From NCBI GenBank assembly GCA_028293225.1, contig JAQGPE010000787.1, positions 1-11,073 on the forward strand: DNA of 11,073 nt, written 5' to 3'. Made by a program: the position numbers and the translations under genes. Source of the DNA: Akkermansiaceae bacterium (GTDB lineage Bacteria > Verrucomicrobiota > Verrucomicrobiia > Verrucomicrobiales > Akkermansiaceae). The notes beneath the pieces are model-generated. The model was given only the letters and a program-made list of their open reading frames with translations, was not told the DNA's origin and did not search any database. Shown one piece after another: positions 1 through 6,565 of this stretch (its first letter is position 1; each line of letters opens with the position of its first letter).

Positions 1-1008
1 AGCCTGGAACTGAACAACCGCTACAGCGCGGACACGACGCCGCTGCGCCTGAACGGGTCCCTCAATTACGACAATCTCTGGCAGCTCGGGCACTCGCTGG
101 GGCTGAGCTTTCAGATCGCGCCGGAGAAGCTGGAGGACGCCGAAGTTTTCTCGGCCTCCTACACCATCCGTCTCCCGAACAGCGAAGGCTGGTCGGTGCT
201 GCTCCAGGGCACCAAGCAAGATAGCAACGTCTCCACGCTGGGCGGCTCCGCGGTGGTGGGCCGCGGTGAAACGGTCGGCGTGCGCGCCATGAAGACGCTG
301 CCGCAGTCCGAGCACTACTCGCAGTCCATCAGCATGGGCTTCGACTACAAGCACCTGGACGAGTTCAGCATCGGTGGGTTCAAGCCGATCACCTACTATC
401 CCTTTAGCTTGCTCTACACCTCGACCTGGAAGCAGGACAAGGGGCACACCGACATCAATGCCGGGATCAACTGGCACTTCCGCGGCGTGGGCGATGCGGA
501 GTCGGACTTCGACGCCAAGCGCTACAAGGCGGACGGCGGCTACATCTACTTCCGTGGCGATATTTCCCACACCCAGGATCTCAATACCGGTTACCAGTGG
601 TTCGCGAAGGTCCAGGGCCAGGCCTCGAACGAGCCGCTGATCAACAGCGAGCAGTTCTCCGCCGGCGGTCTTGGCAGCGTCCGCGGCTACATGGAGTCCG
701 AAGCGCTGGGTGACGACGCGATTTTCGGCACACTGGAATTCCGCAGTCCGTCGCTGATTGGCAAGGGCTGGAGCGAGGCGGACGACCTGCGGGTTTACGG
801 CTTCTTCGACGGCGGCGTGACCAGCATCCATGACGCCCTGCCGCTCCAGAGCGCGGGCGAGCAGCTCGCCAGCGTCGGCATCGGCGCGCGCGGCCGTGTC
901 TTCGACCATTTCAACGGCTCGCTCGATGCCGCCTACCCCCTCTTCAGCCGGCCCTCCGGCAAAGATACCCGCCTGATGTACACCTTCCGTCTCTGGGGTG
1001 ATTTCTGA
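1..1008 (+). CDS. TpsB/FhaC/ShlB-type two-partner secretion outer-membrane transporter (5' truncated)
   Basis: Outer-membrane beta-barrel of the Omp85/TpsB family, which translocates a partner TpsA exoprotein across the outer membrane without ATP. The frame is open from base 1, so the gene begins upstream; 335 codons are visible, and family members are usually 550-600 residues, so the signal peptide and most of the POTRA region are missing. The visible start (NRYSADTTPLRLNGSL, followed by YDNLWQLGHSLGLSFQ) is the typical first barrel strands. The diagnostic VRGY tip of loop 6 is at 679-690, within GGLGSVRGYMESEALGDDA. The second Omp85 motif (YGFFDGG, with its conserved Asp codon at 808-810) follows. 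The protein ends in a phenylalanine (RLWGDF), the usual barrel-terminal signature. Its likely substrate is the TpsA protein starting at 7519. The two genes are separated by six others, whereas they are normally adjacent. Family assignment is secure; the substrate pairing is inferred. Confidence 0.93.
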   Translation, partial: SLELNNRYSADTTPLRLNGSLNYDNLWQLGHSLGLSFQIAPEKLEDAEVFSASYTIRLPNSEGWSVLLQGTKQDSNVSTLGGSAVVGRGETVGVRAMKTLPQSEHYSQSISMGFDYKHLDEFSIGGFKPITYYPFSLLYTSTWKQDKGHTDINAGINWHFRGVGDAESDFDAKRYKADGGYIYFRGDISHTQDLNTGYQWFAKVQGQASNEPLINSEQFSAGGLGSVRGYMESEALGDDAIFGTLEFRSPSLIGKGWSEADDLRVYGFFDGGVTSIHDALPLQSAGEQLASVGIGARGRVFDHFNGSLDAAYPLFSRPSGKDTRLMYTFRLWGDF

Positions 1009-1042
1009 ATTCCCTCCCTCCCAACACCACTCTCACTTTGCG
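1009..1042 (+). other. Short pyrimidine-rich leader before the ExbB-fusion gene
   Basis: The 34-base gap holds no purine-rich Shine-Dalgarno sequence. It contains CCTCCCTCCC at 1013-1022, which recurs exactly at 4071-4080 in front of the porin gene. No hairpin or terminator is visible. Whether the shared tract acts in translation or is just base composition cannot be told from the sequence. Confidence 0.3.
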
Positions 1043-2938
1043 ATGAAACTGAGCAAGACGACCCGATCGATCCTACCCGCCGTGCTGGCCGCGCTCGGCC
1101 TGACCGCGCTGCCCGCCTTTGCGGAGGGCAGCAGCAATGGTTGGTGGGACGCGGCCTGGGCCCACCGCCAGCCGGTGACCATTGATCCTGCCGCCGATGC
1201 GGGCCTGACCGAAGCCACCGGGCCGGTGACGGTGCTGGTGCGCCTGCATGAGGGCAACTTCGCTTTCTCCCAAGCCGCCCCGGACGGCAGCGACCTGCGC
1301 TTCGCTTCCGAAGACGGCAAAACGGTGTATCCGCACCAGATCGAGAAGTACGACTCCCTGATCAATGAAGCCTTCGTCTGGGTGAAGCTGCCGGGCATCG
1401 CTCCCGGCGCGAAGACCAACCTTTTCGCCTACTACGGCAATGGCGCGCCAACGGCGGCCAACAAGCCGGCCGAAGCCTACGATGCCGACGCCTCGCTGGT
1501 GTGGCATTTCTCCGGCCAGACCGGCTCTCCCACCGACGCCACCAGCAACGGCAGCGACGGCGGCTCGCCCGCGACCTTTTCCGAAGGCGCCCTGATCGGC
1601 GGCGGCCTGCGCCTGCTGGGCGCGGAGCCGGTGACGATCAAGGAAAACCCGGCCTTGAACTGGACCGGCGCGGCGACGATCTCGATGTGGGTCCGCCCCT
1701 CGGCGGTGAATACGACGAACGTCGTAATGAGTCGCGGTGAAGGCGGCGAACGCTTCCGCCTGCTGCTCGACAAGGGCGTGCCGGTGGTGGAAATCGGCGG
1801 CGTGAAGTCCTCCGGTGGCGCTCCGCTGGCTGCCGGAACCTGGGCCCACCTCGCCGTCACGGCCGAGGCCGGTGCGGTGAAGGTTTATGTCGATGGCAAG
1901 GTCTACGGCACGGCTCAGGCGGCGTTGCCGGCTCTGCAGAGCGCGATCATCCTGGGCGGTCCTGCCGGGGGGGGCGCGACGCCATTCGCCGGTGAAGTCG
2001 ATGAGCTGGAAATTTCCAAGGTTGCCCGCAGCGCCGGCTGGGTGCACTTCGCGGCGACCTCGCAGGGCACCAGCGATGCCGCTGCCCGCCTGGTGGCTGC
2101 CGGAGCGGCGGAAGAGTCGGGCGCGGCGGCCAAGGAAGGCGGCCACAGCAAGGTCATGGAGCACATCGCGCTCTTCGGCGACATCGCCAAGAACATGATG
2201 TTCGACGGCTGGATGGCGATCGGCCTCTGCTGCATCATGATCGTGGTCGGCTGGACCGTCGCGGCCAGGAAGTTCATCTATCTCAACTCGATCCAGAAGG
2301 GCAGCGAAGCTTTCCTGCGCCAGTGGAAGATGATTTCGTCCGACCTTACGTCGCTCGACCACGCCGATGCCGAGAGCGTCCGCAGCTTTGGTGGAACCGC
2401 CGATCCCAAGACCCAGAAACTGGTCCAGAAGTCGCCACTCTATCAGATCTATCACATCGGCTCGGAGGAGATCCGCCACCGCCTGCTGCGGGACAAGGAA
2501 CGCACGCAGGGCCTGTCCGGCCGCTCGATCCAGGCGATCCGCGCCGCGCTCGACGGCGGCCTGGTCCACGCGACTCACAAGCTCACCAGTGGCCTGGTTT
2601 TCCTCACCATCAGCATCGCCGGTGGCCCGTATGTCGGTCTGCTCGGCACGGTGGTCGGCGTCATGATCACGTTCGCCATCATCGCGAAAAGCGGCGAGGT
2701 GGACGTCAACTCGATCGCCCCGGGTATCGCCAGCGCCCTGCTCGCCACCGTGGCCGGCCTGATCGTCGCGATCCCGGCGCTGTTCATCTACAGCTACCTG
2801 AACAGCAAGATCAAGGAAGCCACCGGCAGCATGCAGGTCTTCATCGATGAGTTCGTCGCCAAGATGGCCGAATTCTATCCGCCCGCGGGAGAAAGCTCCC
2901 CCTACGCGCAGACCGCGCCAAACGACAAAGTCGCCTGA
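1043..2938 (+). CDS. DUF2341-LamG-ExbB/TolQ/MotA-type proton channel fusion
   Basis: Inner-membrane proton-channel subunit with a large periplasmic sensor-like region, 631 aa. I chose the ATG at 1043 because it opens directly on a signal peptide (MKLSKTTRSILPAVLAAL... ending AFA|EGS near residue 27). A GTG at 998 would overlap the upstream gene and bury that signal. Order: DUF2341 about residues 33-135 (WWDAAWAHRQPVTI; LFAYYGN near 127), a LamG/concanavalin-like jelly roll about 150-330 (GEVDELEISKVARS), a linker, TM1 about 389-414, a cytoplasmic region, TM2 about 528-547 (GPYVGLLGTVVGVM) and TM3 about 557-586 (IASALLATVAGLIVAIPALF). Plain ExbB proteins are about 240 aa with no such ectodomain. 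T536 and T569 match E. coli ExbB T148 and T181, with the same 33-residue spacing, but the E176 position is Ser564. It lies 6 bases before exbD. A proton-fed role with ExbD and TonB is strong; the ectodomain's ligand is unknown. Confidence 0.93.
   Translation: MKLSKTTRSILPAVLAALGLTALPAFAEGSSNGWWDAAWAHRQPVTIDPAADAGLTEATGPVTVLVRLHEGNFAFSQAAPDGSDLRFASEDGKTVYPHQIEKYDSLINEAFVWVKLPGIAPGAKTNLFAYYGNGAPTAANKPAEAYDADASLVWHFSGQTGSPTDATSNGSDGGSPATFSEGALIGGGLRLLGAEPVTIKENPALNWTGAATISMWVRPSAVNTTNVVMSRGEGGERFRLLLDKGVPVVEIGGVKSSGGAPLAAGTWAHLAVTAEAGAVKVYVDGKVYGTAQAALPALQSAIILGGPAGGGATPFAGEVDELEISKVARSAGWVHFAATSQGTSDAAARLVAAGAAEESGAAAKEGGHSKVMEHIALFGDIAKNMMFDGWMAIGLCCIMIVVGWTVAARKFIYLNSIQKGSEAFLRQWKMISSDLTSLDHADAESVRSFGGTADPKTQKLVQKSPLYQIYHIGSEEIRHRLLRDKERTQGLSGRSIQAIRAALDGGLVHATHKLTSGLVFLTISIAGGPYVGLLGTVVGVMITFAIIAKSGEVDVNSIAPGIASALLATVAGLIVAIPALFIYSYLNSKIKEATGSMQVFIDEFVAKMAEFYPPAGESSPYAQTAPNDKVA
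1967..1974 (+). repeat. G8 homopolymer inside the LamG region
   Basis: Eight consecutive G residues lie in frame (codons GGG GGG GGC starting at 1967, residues 309-311) within the LamG part of the ExbB fusion. The current length keeps the frame open. Gain or loss of one G would truncate the protein before all three channel membrane segments. It could be a slippage site or a sequencing-error-prone spot. Confidence 0.85.
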
Positions 2939-2944
2939 TTTACC

Positions 2945-3352
2945 ATGGCCTCCGCTGACGAAAAGAGCTTCGACGACATCAACGTCACGCCGATGGTGGA
3001 CCTCTACCTGGTGCTGCTGTTGATCTTCATCATCATGACCACTGCCGGGGTGCAGGGCGTGAAAGTCAATCTGCCCAGGGCCGGCAAGGCCGCGGCGGCA
3101 GACATCGGCGCGCCGAAACTGCAGGCCATCACCGTCAACACGGAAGGGAAGATTTTCCTGAACACGATGCCCGTCACGCTCGCCGAGTTGGAGGACAAGC
3201 TGTCCAAGCACAAGGCGCAGCACCCGGAGTTTCCCGTGGTGGTCCGTGGCGACCGCCAGTCCCAGTACCAGGGCATCATGGATGTGCTCGATGTACTAGG
3301 CCGCCTGAACATCACCAACATCGGCCTCGCCACCCAGGGCCCGAAGAAGTGA
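2945..3352 (+). CDS. exbD: ExbD/TolR-family proton-channel subunit
   Basis: Partner of the ExbB-like channel in the inner membrane, 135 aa, the usual ExbD length. A short cytoplasmic N-terminus is followed by INVTPMVDLYLVLLLIFIIM, the family's single membrane helix (about residues 17-37). Asp19 corresponds to the essential protonatable aspartate (D25 of E. coli ExbD). After the helix comes VKVNLP, the conserved stretch leading into the periplasmic domain (about 40-135), which ends with VVVRGDRQSQYQGIMDVLDVL, typical of the ExbD/TolR C-terminal fold. The ATG follows the fusion gene's stop by 6 bases and precedes the TonB-like gene by 6 bases, so the three are almost surely co-transcribed. No Shine-Dalgarno is visible. 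TolR is the alternative name, but the adjacent TonB-like gene and the absence of tolA/tolB/pal favour ExbD. Confidence 0.95.
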   Translation: MASADEKSFDDINVTPMVDLYLVLLLIFIIMTTAGVQGVKVNLPRAGKAAAADIGAPKLQAITVNTEGKIFLNTMPVTLAELEDKLSKHKAQHPEFPVVVRGDRQSQYQGIMDVLDVLGRLNITNIGLATQGPKK

Positions 3353-3358
3353 TCCCGC

Positions 3359-4060
3359 ATGTCCGGACCCTTTGACCAATCGATCGACGACGAGGACGAG
3401 AAGCGCAAACGCCGCTTCATCGTCCTCGGCGTCGTTGTCGCCGTGCTGCTGGCCGGGGGTGGTGCGTACTATGCCAGTAGTGGCAACAAGCCCGCGCCGA
3501 AGAAGAAAGCGGTCTCCGATGTGGTGATGATCACGCCGCTGCCTCCTCCTCCACCGCCGCTACCCCCGCCCCCGCCGCCAAAGGATCCGCCGCCGGAGCC
3601 GGAGAAGCAGGAGATGATCAAGGAGCAGCCCGTCGAGGAAGAACCCCCGCCGGAACCAGCCGCCGCGCCCGATCCGGGCCCGGATATTTCGACCAACATT
3701 GGCGGTGACGGACCGGGAAGCCTTTCCCGCCCCGGCCAAGGAGGCAATGGCCCCGGCGGACCAGGCAGAACTGGCGGCGGTGGCGATCCGCGCCGCTACT
3801 ACGGCTCCCAGGTTCGCAGGGGCCTGATCGACGCTCTCAAGCTCAATTCCAAGACCCGCACCGCTGCCATGGATGTGACGGTGCGCGTCTGGTTTTCCTC
3901 CACCGGACAGGTCACGCGTTCGACCGTGTCGGGCGATGTCAGCCCTGCCGTAAAGGATGCCATCCAGTCCGAAGTGCTCGCCAACTATTCCGCTCCGGGC
4001 GGCCCTCCCGCCAACGCCCCCATGCCCATGGTCCTTCGTTTCAAGGCCACCCGCCCCTGA
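3359..4060 (+). CDS. TonB-like energy transducer
   Basis: Inner-membrane-anchored periplasmic protein, 233 aa, expected to carry proton-motive energy from ExbB-ExbD to the outer membrane. Visible parts: an acidic then basic cytoplasmic N-terminus (DDEDEKRKRR), one membrane helix about residues 20-38, a proline tract (six Pro, Leu, six Pro at residues 62-74) continuing as a Pro/Glu/Lys region to about 105 (the TonB periplasm-spanning arm), a Gly-rich hinge about 113-142, and a small C-terminal domain about 143-233. That domain contains VRVWFSSTGQVTRSTVSGD, matching the TonB C-terminal pattern of a strand followed by a [DS]-x-x-G-x-V turn. The membrane helix lacks an obvious SHLS-type His motif as in E. 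coli TonB. Position right after exbD supports the call. No TonB-dependent receptor is present in the window, so its partner is unknown. A TolA-like function is possible. Confidence 0.82.
   Translation: MSGPFDQSIDDEDEKRKRRFIVLGVVVAVLLAGGGAYYASSGNKPAPKKKAVSDVVMITPLPPPPPPLPPPPPPKDPPPEPEKQEMIKEQPVEEEPPPEPAAAPDPGPDISTNIGGDGPGSLSRPGQGGNGPGGPGRTGGGGDPRRYYGSQVRRGLIDALKLNSKTRTAAMDVTVRVWFSSTGQVTRSTVSGDVSPAVKDAIQSEVLANYSAPGGPPANAPMPMVLRFKATRP
3542..3580 (+). repeat. Proline-codon tract of the TonB-like protein
   Basis: Thirteen codons, twelve of them CCN (six proline, one CTA leucine, six proline), form a low-complexity C-rich run. It encodes the start of the rigid periplasmic arm, residues 62-74. Synonymous codon mixing suggests selection for proline rather than a recent simple-repeat expansion. 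Confidence 0.9.
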
Positions 4061-4093
4061 CGCCGCCCCACCTCCCTCCCATTCATTTCACCC
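4061..4093 (+). other. Short pyrimidine-rich leader before the porin gene
   Basis: The 33-base gap has no Shine-Dalgarno-like purine run. It carries CCTCCCTCCC at 4071-4080, ending 13 bases before the ATG, identical to the 10-mer before the ExbB-fusion start. No terminator-like hairpin is visible. Confidence 0.3.
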
Positions 4094-5869
4094 ATGCCCC
4101 TTCCACGTCACGATATTCACGGTCCGCTCGCGGCCCTTCTGCTGGCCTCGCTTTCGGCCGCGTCACTCCAGGCCGCTGAAGAGCCGGCTGCCGCTCTGGC
4201 CGCGAACAGCGCCGGCAGCGGTGCGACCTCCAACGTCACCATCAACCTGATCAACCGCTTGGTTGCGAAGAATGTGCTGAGCAAGGAGGACGCCGCGGAC
4301 CTGATCAAGCAGGCCAAGGCCGATGCCGAGGCCGTGGCCATCCGCGAGCAGTCGATGCGCGTGGCGATCGCCGATGCCGCCGCGCCCCCCGCCGATCCAA
4401 ACGATGTGAATGTCAGCTACGTGCCGGAGCCGGTGCGGGCGCAGATGCGTGAGGAGATCAAGGCCGACGTTCTCGCCGATGCCCGCAAGCAGGGCTGGGG
4501 CAATCCCAAGGACGCCACTCCTTCCTGGGTGAAAAAGTGGGATGTCTTCGGTGACTTCCGCGTCCGCTACGAGGGCACCTTCTTCCCGGGCGGCAATGAC
4601 AACACCGGCGCTTTCCCGAATTTCAACGCGATCAACACCGGCTCGCCGTTCGACGTCTCCGGCACGCAGTTCTCGCCCCAGCTCAACGTCGACCAGGACC
4701 GCAACCGCCTGCGCTTCCGCGCCCGCATCGGCGCCGGGATCGAGCTGGAGGACGGCTTCAGCGCCGGCTTCCGCGTGGCGACCGGTGAGAACAACTCGCC
4801 GGTTTCGACCAACCAGTCCTTCGGGGCTTCCGGCGGCAATTTCTCGAAGTATTCGCTCTGGCTCGACCGCGCCTATCTGGCCTACAATTTCGGCGATAAG
4901 CCTTACTCCGACATCACCGCCTACATCGGCCGTTTCGAGAATCCGTTCTTCTCGTCCGAGGTCATGTGGGACGACGACATCGGCTTCGACGGCATGGCCT
5001 TGAAGGGCAAGTTCGAGCTGAACGACCGGATGAAGATGTTCGCCACCGGCGGCGCCTTTCCGATCTTCAACACCGACTTCAACTTCGCGACCAACCAGCC
5101 GGCGAAATTCGACAGCACCGACAAGTGGCTGCTCGCCGCGCAGATCGGCCTCGACTGGAAGATCAAGGACGACCTGACCGCCAAGTTCGCGGCCGCCTAC
5201 TACGACTTCGACGGCGTCGCCGGCAAGCTCTCCAGCCCCTTCACGCCGCTGAGCTCCGCGGATGCCGGTGACACCGACGGCACCCGCCCGTCGTTCGCCC
5301 AGAAGGGCAACACCTACATGGCGCTGCGCAACATCGTTCCAGACGCCAGCAACGGCAATGGAACGACCAACCAGTACCAGTACTTCGGTCTCGCGACGCC
5401 TTTCCGCAACATCACCCTGACCGGCCGTCTCGACTATGACGGCTACGAGCCCGTGCGCCTGTCGCTGATGGGCGAGTTCATCAAGAACATCGCCTTTGAC
5501 GAAGCCTCGGTCGCTGCCCTGGCAGTCAACAACCGCGGCCCGGCCGGAACCTCCGGCCCCGGCGCCTTCGAAGGGGGCGACACCGCCTGGTTCCTCAACT
5601 TCGTGGTCGGTGACGCATCGCTGGACGAGCGCGGCAAGTGGAACACCTTCCTCGGCTACCGCTACGTCGAGTCCGACTCCGTCGTGGATGGTTTCACCGA
5701 CTCCGACTTCGGTGGCGGCGGCACCAACATGAAGGGCTTCACCCTGGGTGGAAACTACGCGCTGTCGCCGTCGGTCCGCGTTGGCGCCCGCTGGATGAGC
5801 GCCGAAGAAGTCGCCGGCCCGACCTTGAAGAGCGACGTCCTCCAATTCGACATCAACGCCAAATTCTGA
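4094..5869 (+). CDS. Putative outer-membrane porin (Porin_5-like)
   Basis: Predicted outer-membrane beta-barrel channel, 591 aa. The start at 4094 gives a signal peptide (core LAALLLASLSAASLQA, cleavage near residue 27). Next is a helical periplasmic segment (about 45-100) containing NRLVAKNVLSKEDAADLIKQ, the pattern seen at the start of the 'putative porin' family. From about residue 145 (WVKKWDVFGDFRVRYEGTFF) to the end the sequence alternates aromatic and polar residues with short turns and long loops, as in barrels: RNRLRFRARIGAGIEL, WLDRAYLAYNFGD, YIGRFENPFF. It finishes LQFDINAKF, with the terminal Phe recognised by the BAM machinery. There is no TonB plug domain, so it is not a TonB-dependent receptor. 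It lies 33 bases after the TonB-like gene and 1 base before the next gene. Substrate is unknown; a role in solute uptake or as part of the surface system is inference. Confidence 0.86.
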   Translation: MPLPRHDIHGPLAALLLASLSAASLQAAEEPAAALAANSAGSGATSNVTINLINRLVAKNVLSKEDAADLIKQAKADAEAVAIREQSMRVAIADAAAPPADPNDVNVSYVPEPVRAQMREEIKADVLADARKQGWGNPKDATPSWVKKWDVFGDFRVRYEGTFFPGGNDNTGAFPNFNAINTGSPFDVSGTQFSPQLNVDQDRNRLRFRARIGAGIELEDGFSAGFRVATGENNSPVSTNQSFGASGGNFSKYSLWLDRAYLAYNFGDKPYSDITAYIGRFENPFFSSEVMWDDDIGFDGMALKGKFELNDRMKMFATGGAFPIFNTDFNFATNQPAKFDSTDKWLLAAQIGLDWKIKDDLTAKFAAAYYDFDGVAGKLSSPFTPLSSADAGDTDGTRPSFAQKGNTYMALRNIVPDASNGNGTTNQYQYFGLATPFRNITLTGRLDYDGYEPVRLSLMGEFIKNIAFDEASVAALAVNNRGPAGTSGPGAFEGGDTAWFLNFVVGDASLDERGKWNTFLGYRYVESDSVVDGFTDSDFGGGGTNMKGFTLGGNYALSPSVRVGARWMSAEEVAGPTLKSDVLQFDINAKF

Positions 5870-5870
5870 T

Positions 5871-6542
5871 ATGTCCCGTTCCCTTCTTCTTCTCTCGGGC
5901 CTGATGACGGCCCTGATTCTTCCCCTGCATGCCGCAGAGCCGGAAGATCCGAACGTTGCCGCCAATGCGAAGCTGCGTGAGGCGCTGCGAAATACGATGA
6001 CGCAGCTGCGCACCGCGCAGACCGATCTCGCGACCGCCCAGTCGGCGCAGGCCGCGGCCGAAGCCCAGGTGAAGGACCTCACCCTCAAGGCGGAAGCGAC
6101 CGCCAAGCAGGTGACCGCCGACCAGTTGGAGGCCCGTAAGAAGCTGGAAGCGGCCGTGGTCACGAACGAGCAACTCGAGACCATGCTGAAGGCCGCCAAG
6201 GCGAAGCTCGAAGAGTACGGGGTGAAGTTCCCACAGCTCATCGATCTCGCGAAAGCCACCGAGGCGGAGCGCGCCAAGCTGGCCGACGAGAACTCCGTCC
6301 TGAAAGCCAGGGTCCGCGACCACAAGGCGCAGAATCTGGAGCTCTTCCGTTTGGCGAACGAAATCCTCACCCGCTACGAGAAGTTCGGCGTGGGTGACGC
6401 GTTGAAAGCCAGGGAGCCCTTCACGGGCATCACCCGCGCCCGTCTGGAGACGCAGGTGCAGGACTACCGTGACAAAGCGGAGGATCTGAGAATTCCTGCG
6501 GAAAAAGCCAAGAAACCCGCGCCTGCTCCGTCGACTCATTGA
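5871..6542 (+). CDS. Secreted coiled-coil periplasmic protein of unknown function
   Basis: I do not recognise a named family. The 223-aa product begins with a clear signal peptide (MSRSLLLLSGLMTALILPLHA, about residues 1-21). A long helix with no Gly or Pro follows from about 29 to 115, rich in Ala, Lys, Glu, Gln and Leu with heptad-like spacing. A break (YGVKFP near 116-121) leads to a second helical stretch to about 168, so the mature protein probably forms a helical hairpin or coiled coil. Residues 169-208 are more compact (FGVGDALKAREPFTGITRAR), and the tail is basic and Pro-rich (KAKKPAPAPSTH). No membrane anchor or lipobox is visible after the signal. The ATG follows the porin stop by one base (TGA T ATG), implying translational coupling. 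Its size, helical prongs and neighbouring isomerase recall the Skp/SurA chaperone pair, but this is only an analogy; a scaffold or porin-tethering role is equally possible. Confidence 0.85.
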   Translation: MSRSLLLLSGLMTALILPLHAAEPEDPNVAANAKLREALRNTMTQLRTAQTDLATAQSAQAAAEAQVKDLTLKAEATAKQVTADQLEARKKLEAAVVTNEQLETMLKAAKAKLEEYGVKFPQLIDLAKATEAERAKLADENSVLKARVRDHKAQNLELFRLANEILTRYEKFGVGDALKAREPFTGITRARLETQVQDYRDKAEDLRIPAEKAKKPAPAPSTH

Positions 6543-6565
6543 AACCATTTCCGACGTACTACGAT

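Noticed and set aside
998..1042. GTG start at 998 for the ExbB-fusion gene, overlapping tpsB
   Set aside because: It would add 15 residues ahead of a perfectly formed signal peptide starting at the ATG at 1043, so the downstream start is preferred.
1711..1726. Inverted repeat TACGACG-AA-CGTCGTA, a possible hairpin or operator
   Set aside because: It lies inside the LamG coding region, the loop is too short for a good hairpin without fraying, there is no U-run, and a single such palindrome is expected by chance over 11 kb.
1073..3223. Long antisense open frame (about 716 codons) under the ExbB-fusion and ExbD genes
   Set aside because: It spans two well-recognised sense genes, its translation is Arg/Asp/Gly/His-rich low-complexity sequence with no recognisable domain, and long antisense frames are expected in GC-rich coding DNA.
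3471..3487. Small inverted repeat TGCCA-GTAG-TGGCA in the TonB-like gene
   Set aside because: Only five base pairs in the stem, inside coding sequence just after the membrane helix, with nothing to suggest regulation.
4163..6370. Antisense open frame (about 735 codons) under the porin and coiled-coil genes
   Set aside because: It crosses a junction between two sense genes, resembles no family and mirrors the codon bias of the sense strand; the sense proteins have signal peptides and family motifs.
6539..6565. TTG start at 6539 for the isomerase gene
   Set aside because: It overlaps the preceding stop codon and places nine residues before a good signal peptide; the ATG at 6566 is the better start.
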